Shown here one piece after another: positions 1 through 6,484 of a stretch of 11,470 nucleotides of DNA. Within the stretch, counting starts at the first letter, position 1; each line of letters begins with the position of its first letter. The notes under the pieces are model-generated. The model had not been told where the DNA came from and did no database searches. It was given only the letters and a program-made list of their open reading frames with translations. Source of the DNA: an uncultured Bacillota bacterium (GTDB taxonomy: Bacteria > Bacillota_I > Bacilli_A > RFN20 > CAG-449); the NCBI GenBank assembly GCA_905204225.1, contig CAJKZK010000058.1:1-11470 (forward strand), read 5' to 3'. Position numbers and translations under genes: made by a program.

Positions 1-1
1 A

Positions 2-2032
2 TTAAGTTATTTTAATTTAAATAAAATAAGTGAAGATAAATATAATCTTTCTTTATCAGATAAAGGTTTAAATTTAATATATAACAAATTAAATGAACTT
101 GGATTAATTAGTGAAGAAGATAAATCAACATTATCAATGAATGCGACAATAACATTATTAAATAACAAATTAAATAGAATAGAATTAAAATCAACAATTA
201 AAAATATTAATATTTCATTTGATACTTATGTTATAGAAGAAAAATATATTTTACCTTCTTTAGAAGGATATATATCTAAAATTAATATCTTTAAAGAATT
301 CACATTAAATTCAGATAATAGTACTTTAAAAGATGCGATAAATGGTAATTTCTATTTTACATATAATACAGAAATAACAAATATTAAAGAAGCTTTCAAA
401 TTAGAAATAAATCTAACTATATCAAATTCTTTAAAAAGTATATTAAATCTTGCTAGTAGTTTTACTAGTGATATACCAGAATGGATTAATCCTATATCTA
501 AAGCAGATTCAATTAATTTATTATTAGAAAATGGCCATCTTTATTTAATTGCATTAAATGGCGATAGTGCAAATTTTGTAAAAGAAATTGAATTAAATAA
601 TTCTCTTCCTAATATTAATAATTTAAATATAGAAGAATTAATACAATTATTATTAAAAATATTTAAAATTAATTTTGTTGATGATTATATATCATTATCT
701 TTAAGTGATGAAATTATAAATCAAGTAAGATCTTATTGGATTCAAGTACCAAAATTAATAATAGATAAATTAGGTGCAACTATAGGTGCCTTATTACCTT
801 CAATGTTAGATTTATATAAACCACTAGAAAATATTTATGTAAAAATTAATTTAAAAAATAATGATTTCACCTTTGATTTGAAATTATTTGATATAACCAG
901 TACTAATGTTTATAATTCTAAATTAAATTATGAAACATTTAGTTTAATTAATCTTACAGTTTCAAATCTAACTAATGATACATATGAATATTCATGGGAC
1001 TTAAATAATTATTTACCATATGAAGAACAAGCAAAATTAATTAGAGAAGAAATAATTAATTTAAAAAATAATTATTCATTAAAAGAAGAATATCTAAATG
1101 AATTAAAAAACTTTAAAACAAAATATGATAATTTAGATACTAAAGTTAAATCTTTAGTGTATAATGGCGAAATCAAAACTATATTTTCAACAAAACCTAT
1201 TGTTGATTCATTAATTTCCGATTACAATACTCAAAAGAAAAATGTTGATAATTTTGCTAACAATGCAAAAATATCAATTTATTCTTTATCTTTATTAAAT
1301 AAAGCTTTTAATAAATTTAATGAAGCTCAAATGAATTATTTAAATGAAACATATAATAAAGAAAAAGAAATTTATTTAGCAAGAAGAATTGAAAATGAAA
1401 AAACAAATGCAAATGAAATAAAAACATTAATTGATAATTTACCATCTTTAAATTTAGAAAACGCTACATATGATGAATTATTTAATCAATTAATTCAATT
1501 TGATACAATAAACAAAAAAATAAATGAATGTTATATTGGTTCTTTATCCAATATTGATTATGATAATTATCAAACATTATTTAATAATACGTTAAATAAA
1601 TATGTAGAAATCGGTTCAATTACAATGAATTCATATTTAGAACAATTACAACAATTTAATACTACTTATAATTTATCAGTCAAAGAAATGAATGAATTAT
1701 ACCAAAATATTGAAACATTCTATAATAATTACAATAAAAATATCATGTCTAATTCATCTACATTAAAACCTATTTTGGAAGAAAAATATTCAACTTTTAC
1801 TAACAATATGTTTGTTATTAATTATTACCTTATTAGCAATCCTCATTTTTATAGATTAGCAGCAGTAAAAATAGCTGAAAAAGAAATTGATGATATTATT
1901 AATAAAACATACACAAAAGAACAATTAAAAAATAAAATTAATGATTTAGATAAATTAATATCACATACAGATAAAGATAGCATTTCAAATTATAATGCTT
2001 ATAAATATATTTGTTCTTTATTAGATAAATAA
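2..2032 (+). CDS. Large repeat-containing, probably surface or secreted protein, 5' end outside window
   Basis: The frame is open without a stop from base 2 to the TAA at 2030-2032, giving 676 visible residues. The ATG at 137 has no ribosome binding site, and coding-like sequence precedes it, so the true start lies left of the window and any signal peptide is unseen. The first ~340 visible residues are strand-rich and Asn/Ser/Thr-rich. They contain two related segments: 'DKYNLSLSD' (visible residues 12-20) followed by 'ATITLLNNKL' (48-57), and 'DDYISLSLSD' (227-236) followed by 'IYVKINLKNN' (278-287). From about residue 340 to the end the protein is Lys/Glu/Asn-rich and looks helical, possibly coiled-coil, with no Cys-rich or catalytic motif. 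There is no LPXTG anchor at the C-terminus, which ends in a plain charged tail. I do not recognise a named family. The beta-rich composition resembles the lipoproteins on the other strand, so a cell-surface role is the inference. Confidence 0.85.
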   Translation, partial: LSYFNLNKISEDKYNLSLSDKGLNLIYNKLNELGLISEEDKSTLSMNATITLLNNKLNRIELKSTIKNINISFDTYVIEEKYILPSLEGYISKINIFKEFTLNSDNSTLKDAINGNFYFTYNTEITNIKEAFKLEINLTISNSLKSILNLASSFTSDIPEWINPISKADSINLLLENGHLYLIALNGDSANFVKEIELNNSLPNINNLNIEELIQLLLKIFKINFVDDYISLSLSDEIINQVRSYWIQVPKLIIDKLGATIGALLPSMLDLYKPLENIYVKINLKNNDFTFDLKLFDITSTNVYNSKLNYETFSLINLTVSNLTNDTYEYSWDLNNYLPYEEQAKLIREEIINLKNNYSLKEEYLNELKNFKTKYDNLDTKVKSLVYNGEIKTIFSTKPIVDSLISDYNTQKKNVDNFANNAKISIYSLSLLNKAFNKFNEAQMNYLNETYNKEKEIYLARRIENEKTNANEIKTLIDNLPSLNLENATYDELFNQLIQFDTINKKINECYIGSLSNIDYDNYQTLFNNTLNKYVEIGSITMNSYLEQLQQFNTTYNLSVKEMNELYQNIETFYNNYNKNIMSNSSTLKPILEEKYSTFTNNMFVINYYLISNPHFYRLAAVKIAEKEIDDIINKTYTKEQLKNKINDLDKLISHTDKDSISNYNAYKYICSLLDK

Positions 2033-2037
2033 AAATT

Positions 2038-2058
2038 AACCTCCATTAATTGGAGGTT
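2038..2058. terminator. Bidirectional intrinsic terminator between convergent genes
   Basis: An 8-bp perfect stem pairs AACCTCCA (2038-2045) with TGGAGGTT (2051-2058) around a 5-base loop. On the + strand it is followed by TTTTATTTT. On the - strand it is followed by a T-rich run (TTAATTTTTATTT). It lies 5 bases after the + gene's stop codon and 5 bases beyond the - gene's stop at 2064, so one hairpin can serve both converging transcripts. Confidence 0.85.
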
Positions 2059-2063
2059 TTATT

Positions 2064-3074
2064 TTACAATTTATATTTATCGAAAAGCATATCTGCATTA
2101 TACCACCATTTTTCGTCACTAGCTTTTTTTTGTAAATCAATAATTCTATATGTTTTCAATAAATATTCTAAATCTATTTCTTCTTTCATATAATCAGAAA
2201 TAATTTTTAATGATCTTAAATCATTATCTAATTCACCACGGTATATTTCATAATCAAGATAATTAAATTCAACTTCAGTGTAAACATGACAAACATCACC
2301 TAAAAAGAAACCAACTACATCCATATCTGAATCATCACCTTGTTCTTTTAACATTTGATAATGCTTATTTCTTCTATCATAATCTTCTTGAGTAAATTCA
2401 CCTTGATAAAAAGCTTTCTTTTTAAATTCTTCACCATTCCAAGTACTAAGCCATTCTAAAACCACTAAATCATCGTTTCTAGGCCATATTCTACAATTTT
2501 TATATAAAATATCACCTTTAGTAAAAGGAGTTGGTATATCAAGCCATAAAGCCTCTAAATCTTCAAATAAATCAGTGATATTATAATTAGCAAAATAAAA
2601 AAGTGGTTTTTTCTTATTATTAAAAGTTAATTCTATTTTATTAATTGAATCTAAAGATTTTTTAGTTATAACAAAATATTCTAAATCATCTTCTTTTTTT
2701 ATCTCTTTAAAACATTTATCAAAAGAAGAAAATACTTCTTCATAATCAGAATAAGAATTATCACTTTTATAAAGGACTTTATATGTATAAACACCATTAT
2801 TATCAAAAAATATTTCATTTAATTTTTCATGCAATTTAATATATTTTTTTATATATGCATGCATACTTTTTATTCCTTTTGGTAAATTCATTCTTGGTTT
2901 AACTTCTTCATCTTTTTCTTTTAATAACTTTTTTAAAAAATTTAATCTATCATCTAATTCAACATAAAATGAATGATTAATTAAATAAACTTTTTCAATT
3001 AATGATAATTTATATTTTCTTTCTCTTAAATAATTTTTTATATCATTAGAATTAATAAAATCATATATATCCAT
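2064..3074 (-). CDS. Uncharacterised cytoplasmic protein, 336 aa
   Basis: I chose the ATG at 3074 over an upstream in-frame ATG at 3128 for two reasons. AGAGG (3082-3086) sits 7 bases before it, and the 18 extra residues of the longer version would run back over the promoter and terminator region. The protein begins MDIYDFINSNDIKNYL. It has no signal peptide or membrane segment and is rich in acidic residues and Trp. The N-terminal third (about 1-90) looks helical. A central segment around residues 175-200 carries 'DIPTPFTKGDIL', followed by 'CRIWPRNDDLVVLEWL'. The C-terminal part (about 250-336) has 'DYEIYRGELDNDLRSL' and ends with a 'KWWYN' tail. From memory this combination, especially the PFxKGDI motif, resembles hypothetical proteins common in gut Clostridia and other Bacillota. 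Its function is not known to me. It is probably monocistronic, with a promoter at about 3100-3128 and the shared terminator at 2038-2058. Confidence 0.85.
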   Translation of the reverse strand: MDIYDFINSNDIKNYLRERKYKLSLIEKVYLINHSFYVELDDRLNFLKKLLKEKDEEVKPRMNLPKGIKSMHAYIKKYIKLHEKLNEIFFDNNGVYTYKVLYKSDNSYSDYEEVFSSFDKCFKEIKKEDDLEYFVITKKSLDSINKIELTFNNKKKPLFYFANYNITDLFEDLEALWLDIPTPFTKGDILYKNCRIWPRNDDLVVLEWLSTWNGEEFKKKAFYQGEFTQEDYDRRNKHYQMLKEQGDDSDMDVVGFFLGDVCHVYTEVEFNYLDYEIYRGELDNDLRSLKIISDYMKEEIDLEYLLKTYRIIDLQKKASDEKWWYNADMLFDKYKL

Positions 3075-3081
3075 ATATACA

Positions 3082-3086
3082 CCTCT
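3082..3086 (-). promoter_or_regulatory. Ribosome binding site deciding the 3074 start
   Basis: AGAGG on the - strand sits 7 bases before the ATG at 3074. The alternative in-frame ATG at 3128 has no comparable site and would place the start inside the predicted -35 element, so the shorter protein is preferred. Confidence 0.7.
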
Positions 3087-3099
3087 AATGATAATATAA

Positions 3100-3128
3100 A
3101 TTAGATTGCTACAAATAAAATGTAACAA
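3100..3128 (-). promoter_or_regulatory. Candidate sigma-A promoter for the 2064-3074 gene
   Basis: A -35 TTGTTA (3123-3128), a 17-base spacer and a -10 TCTAAT (3100-3105) on the - strand predict a start near 3093. That leaves a short leader just long enough to hold the AGAGG site. The promoter begins directly after the terminator of the upstream ATPase gene, which supports separate transcription. Both hexamers deviate from consensus, so confidence is moderate. Confidence 0.45.
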
Positions 3129-3130
3129 AG

Positions 3131-3161
3131 AAAAAATCTCTTTACCAAAATAAAGAGATTT
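3131..3161 (-). terminator. Intrinsic terminator of the ATPase gene, copy 1 of a 31-base repeat
   Basis: An 11-bp perfect stem (3134-3144 with 3151-3161) has a 6-base loop at 3145-3150. Read on the - strand it ends in a run of six T (complement of 3131-3136) followed by CTTTG, as expected for an intrinsic terminator. It lies 65 bases after the ATPase stop codon. The same 31 bases occur exactly at 4757-4787. Confidence 0.8.
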
Positions 3162-3226
3162 AATTACGAAACTTAATTAGTAATATTATTTATAATTTTC
3201 TTATAAAAATTAGATTTTAAAAATAA

Positions 3227-4530
3227 TTAGACCAATTTTAATAATCTATCAAGTTCATCAATCAAATATAAAGGTATATTCAATATTTTTCCATCAAAAG
3301 ATAAATTCTTTAAGGAAAATCTAATACCAAGTTTAGTATCTTTATAATCTGATAAATATTGTTTAATACTTGCCGCTTGAACATTTATACCAGCTTTAAC
3401 TTCAACAGGATAAATATCATTATCAACTTGAATAACAAAATCAACTTCGTATGAATCATTAGCCCAATAATATGGATCAACTTCTAGTTTTCGTATTAAG
3501 CTTTCTAAAACGTAATTTTCTGTTAAAGAGCCTTTAAATTCTGTAAATAATCTATTTTCTTCTATAAATGCCGATGTTGATAAATTAGAATGCTTTCTTA
3601 ATAACCCTACATCATTCATATATATTTTAAATGCTGATAAATCTTCATACGCTTTAATTGGTAATCCGGGTTTGGTAATTTTAGATACTTTTTTTATTAA
3701 ATCAGCATTTTTTAACCAATTTAATGCGTTCTCATACTCTCTTGCTCTTGCTCCATGTTTAACAACACTATATAAAAATTTTTTATTTTCTTTTGCAAGC
3801 TGCGAAGGAAGAGAGTCCCATATTAATCTTATTTTTGGTACATCATAAATTGGAGAATGTTTTCCAAAATCAGCTTCATACGCATCAAGAATTGACATTA
3901 AAATTTTATCAACCTCTTTTATATCGTTATCAAAAGTCCAAGCTTTTACAGCTTCTGGCATACCACCAATAACAAAATACATTTTTAATTTTTCAATTAA
4001 TTTATCATGAAAAATATTGGGTATATTTCCAATTATTTCAACACTTTTTAAATAATCCACTAAAGAATCATCTCCACATGCAAGTAAAAATTCTTCAAAA
4101 GTCATAGGGCCCATATCTAAAAAATCAACTTTACCAACAGGAAACCCTTCTGACAATATTAATCCTAAAAGTGAACCAGCTGCACAAATAAAATATTCTG
4201 GTGCATCTTCACAAAAATATTTTAAAGAATTAAGCGCTTCAGGGCATGCTTGAATTTCATCAAAAATAATAAGAGTATTTGTCGTAATTTTTTTACTACA
4301 TGCAAATGATAAATTTTGAATGATTCTTTTTACATTTTTTGATTTTTCAAAAAATTGATTATGTTCAGGTTCTTTATCAAAATTTATACGAAAAAACCAA
4401 TCAGCAAATTCTTTACCAAATTCTTCTAAAATCCAAGTTTTACCTACTTGTCTTGCCCCTCTTAAATAAGAGGTTTTCTTCTTTTTGAATCATTCCATTT
4501 TCTTAAATTCTCAATAATAAATCTTTTCAT
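3227..4530 (-). pseudogene. AAA_14/DUF4143 ATPase gene interrupted by a one-base frameshift
   Basis: From the ATG at 4530 (AGGTGA at 4537-4542) the frame encodes MKRFIIENLRKWNDSKRRKP-LI and then stops at TAA 4464-4462. The rest lies in the -1 frame, which is open from 4489 to the stop at 3227 and continues with LRGARQVGKTW. Restoring one T near 4463-4467 gives a 434-residue protein, the usual size for this family. Walker A is GARQVGKT (restored residues 25-32) and Walker B is LIIFDE (87-92). 'GGMPEAV' follows in the lid region. The C-terminal DUF4143 region has 'TENYV' (337-341), 'EVDF' (D364) and 'VEVKAG' (E377, K379), a PD-(D/E)XK nuclease-like pattern. These ATPases are widespread in host-associated bacteria and their role is unclear. 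The only start-like codon in the downstream frame is a TTG at 4156, which lacks both Walker motifs and is not a credible start. A sequencing error or a programmed frameshift remain possible. Confidence 0.85.
4458..4473 (-). repeat. Perfect inverted repeat with the frameshift at its apex
   Basis: On the - strand CCTCTTA (4473-4467) and TAAGAGG (4464-4458) are perfect complements separated by only two bases (TT). The missing T of the broken ATPase frame belongs to this central T-run. The uninterrupted gene would have had the same arms around a three-base centre. Confidence 0.7.
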
Positions 4531-4536
4531 ATAATA

Positions 4537-4542
4537 TCACCT
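4537..4542 (-). promoter_or_regulatory. Ribosome binding site of the ATPase gene
   Basis: AGGTGA on the - strand sits 6 bases before the ATG at 4530. It fixes the start in the frame that encodes the family-typical N-terminus, which shows that the two frames once formed one gene. Confidence 0.7.
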
Positions 4543-4553
4543 ATCTTATTAAG

Positions 4554-4582
4554 GTTATAAACAAATAAAGTCACATTAACAA
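4554..4582 (-). promoter_or_regulatory. Candidate promoter of the ATPase gene
   Basis: A -35 TTGTTA (4577-4582), a 17-base spacer and a -10 TATAAC (4554-4559) predict a start near 4547. The leader of about 16 bases holds the AGGTGA site. A perfect TTGACA also exists six bases upstream (4583-4588), but no -10 lies at the right distance from it. The existence of a dedicated promoter shows the ATPase unit is transcribed separately from the lipoprotein operon. Confidence 0.5.
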
Positions 4583-4587
4583 TGTCA
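4571..4587. promoter_or_regulatory. Near-palindrome over the -35 box, possible operator
   Basis: TCACATT-AAC-AATGTCA on the + strand is a 17-base inverted repeat with six of seven arm pairs matching. It covers the predicted -35 element of the ATPase promoter, the position expected of a repressor site. No regulator is identifiable from the window. Confidence 0.3.
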
Positions 4588-4610
4588 AATCACACTTTTC
4601 TTATCATTTA

Positions 4611-4626
4611 TGAGATTATAATCACA
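4611..4626. promoter_or_regulatory. CRP/FNR-like palindrome upstream of the ATPase promoter
   Basis: TGAGATTATAATCACA on the + strand is a 16-base palindrome with one mismatched pair. It fits the general TGTGA-N6-TCACA pattern bound by CRP/FNR-family regulators except at one base. Its centre (4618.5) is about 71 bases upstream of the predicted start. Assignment to that family is inference. Confidence 0.25.
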
Positions 4627-4673
4627 CAATCATGTGTTTTTTCGTGATTTTATTCTTAAATTTTTTATAATTA

Positions 4674-4695
4674 AATAAAACGAAATTGTTTTATT
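4674..4695. repeat. 8-bp inverted repeat in the ATPase upstream region
   Basis: AATAAAAC (4674-4681) and GTTTTATT (4688-4695) pair perfectly around a 6-base centre. No T-run follows on either strand, so it is not a convincing terminator. It lies between the lipoprotein operon terminator and the ATPase promoter, a stretch in which I see no coding sequence. Confidence 0.35.
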
Positions 4696-4756
4696 ACATT
4701 AGAAAATAATTTATTTTAACATCTTTTAGTGATTTTTTTACAATTTCCTAGTTAAC

Positions 4757-4787
4757 AAAAAATCTCTTTACCAAAATAAAGAGATTT
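4757..4787 (-). terminator. Intrinsic terminator of the lipoprotein operon, copy 2 of a 31-base repeat
   Basis: The 11-bp stem (4760-4770 with 4777-4787) can extend by one more pair (4759 with 4788) and has a 6-base loop. On the - strand it ends in six T. It starts 23 bases after the stop codon of the last lipoprotein gene. It is identical over 31 bases to the terminator at 3131-3161. Confidence 0.85.
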
Positions 4788-4810
4788 TATTGTAAGATTA
4801 ATTATAAAAA

Positions 4811-6475
4811 TTAAATAATATTAAATGCACTCATTTCAACTTGAGTAGTAATATCATCTGTAATTTTTTCTCCTGTAAAATTAGTTTTTTCACCATAAAC
4901 AAATTTAGCTTCGTAAACATCAGTATATTTTTTACCTGTTGCTTCAAATTTACATGAAGTTAAAACATTATTTTCAATATTAAATGTAAAAACATCAATA
5001 TATTCTACAAAATAAGTTGTTTTATGACGTTGACCAATTATAGTTAAAGAATTATCATTCTTAATTCCAGAAACAGATATTTGCACATTTGTTGAAGAAT
5101 CAATAGCATTATTACCTAATTTATAATTTGTAAAATCAGCAAGAATAGAACTAATTTCATTCCAATATAATGGATTAGGATCTAAATATGTTCTAGATGA
5201 TACAAAAGTAGATTTTAAAGCAAATGCTAAACATGAAGTCATATATTTATCAAATTTACCAGTTCTTAAAACACCTTGATAGCCTTCTTCATCCACTATT
5301 TCAGTTAAAATTCGATAATTAGCAGGTGCTTCACTAGTTGGTAATCCATCTTTATTTACTTTTTGGATTTTACCAACATTATCAGTAATATTATTTTTAT
5401 ATGCAGTAATTTTACCTTCAAAAATAGCATCACCAATAATAGAATTAGTATTAGCAATATCAAAAGCATTATGGAAATACATTGAATAATTAGTTTGTCT
5501 TACATTTCTTGTATATGCATTAATATTTTGAATAATAGATAAAGTAGTTTGATCATCTAAAGAGCCATTCTCTTTATTAGACACATCAACTATTCTTTTA
5601 GGAGCATCATGAATATTATTTTTATTTGTTATATTATCAAAACTATATTTTTCTCCTGAATAATTTTGCTTATCGCCAAAATTCATATTGCTAATTGTCC
5701 AAATTCTCAAAGAATCAGTTTCAGTTTCTAAATCACCTTCAACAGTATTTAGCATGCTTCTTTCAGTATAAGAAATTTTTTCAAAATTATTAGTATTATT
5801 ATTATATTCAATATCAAAACTAATTAAATATGGTTTATAAGCTGTACTTCCAGGAAAAGAAGAACTTAGATGATAAATTTCAATTCCATCTTTAGTATCA
5901 ATACTAATATCAGCAGGAGTATAACCATCTTCTTCACTAAAATATGAATCATAATCGCTAAATGCTTCAAAAGCCATATTAATAATATTTAAATAATTAA
6001 AATAAGTGTCTAAATTATTAAAATAATCAATTTCATAACAATTAACAAATGATTGACTTGGATCAGAATCACAAACTAAATAATCATATAAATATCCATC
6101 ACTTGTAGTATACATTTGTCCTTTTGCTTCTGTTGATGTAGCGTTACTAGGCATATTAGGGCTTTCTACACCTACTAAAGGATAAACAACAATATCATCA
6201 ACAACATTATCATTAAATAATTTAAATGTATGATTTGCTTTATAATTAACAACAGCTTTTTTTATATTACCTGTAATAATATATTTTGAATTATTATAAG
6301 TATCAAAATCATAAGATCTATCTTCAAAATCAAATGAAACAACTTTATTAATATCTACATTTTTTAATAAAGTAGCTAATCTTTGTTCTGATGGAGTATT
6401 ATTACCATTATTTGGATTACAACCACTTAATATAATTAATGGTAAAATCAATAAACTAACATCTCTTCTCTTCAT
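4811..6475 (-). CDS. Lipoprotein with two related beta-rich modules, 554 aa
   Basis: The N-terminus is a lipoprotein signal peptide: charged MKRRD, a hydrophobic stretch and the lipobox LSGC with Cys19, followed by an Asn-rich linker. Export and lipidation to the outer face of the membrane are expected. The mature part has two halves that look duplicated. The first ends with 'FGDKQNYSGEK' (266-276), the second with 'YGEKTNFTGEK' (527-537), and each is preceded by a strand of the type FxIExNN (219-225 and 497-503). The second half opens with 'TNYSMYF' (328-334). Four Cys (135, 147, 415, 508) lie in the mature protein, more than is usual for an exported Bacillota protein. AGGAGA (6481-6486) lies 5 bases before the ATG and overlaps the TAG stop of the upstream gene, so translation is probably coupled. 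It is the third and last gene of the operon. No substrate-binding or enzyme family is recognised. Confidence 0.9.
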   Translation of the reverse strand: MKRRDVSLLILPLIILSGCNPNNGNNTPSEQRLATLLKNVDINKVVSFDFEDRSYDFDTYNNSKYIITGNIKKAVVNYKANHTFKLFNDNVVDDIVVYPLVGVESPNMPSNATSTEAKGQMYTTSDGYLYDYLVCDSDPSQSFVNCYEIDYFNNLDTYFNYLNIINMAFEAFSDYDSYFSEEDGYTPADISIDTKDGIEIYHLSSSFPGSTAYKPYLISFDIEYNNNTNNFEKISYTERSMLNTVEGDLETETDSLRIWTISNMNFGDKQNYSGEKYSFDNITNKNNIHDAPKRIVDVSNKENGSLDDQTTLSIIQNINAYTRNVRQTNYSMYFHNAFDIANTNSIIGDAIFEGKITAYKNNITDNVGKIQKVNKDGLPTSEAPANYRILTEIVDEEGYQGVLRTGKFDKYMTSCLAFALKSTFVSSRTYLDPNPLYWNEISSILADFTNYKLGNNAIDSSTNVQISVSGIKNDNSLTIIGQRHKTTYFVEYIDVFTFNIENNVLTSCKFEATGKKYTDVYEAKFVYGEKTNFTGEKITDDITTQVEMSAFNII

Positions 6476-6484
6476 AAAATTCTC

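Noticed and set aside
137..139. ATG at 137 as the real start of the first gene
   Set aside because: The same frame is open and coding-like back to base 2, and no ribosome binding site lies before 137.
3075..3128. 18-residue N-terminal extension of the 2064-3074 protein
   Set aside because: It overlaps the predicted promoter, lacks a ribosome binding site, and the AGAGG site favours the inner ATG.
4154..4156. TTG as the start of a 309-residue protein
   Set aside because: The coding frame continues upstream with Walker A and Walker B motifs, and no Shine-Dalgarno site precedes the TTG. It is only the first start-like codon after the frameshift.
4462..4500. TGA at 4492-4490 read as Trp, giving an ATPase start at the ATG 4498 without any frameshift
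   Set aside because: Trp is TGG throughout the window, no ribosome binding site precedes that ATG, and the other frame gives both the site and the family-typical MKRFIIENLRKW start.
4624..4642. Hairpin ACACA-ATCA-TGTGT followed by five T as a + strand terminator
   Set aside because: The stem is only 5 bp and no + strand gene ends nearby.
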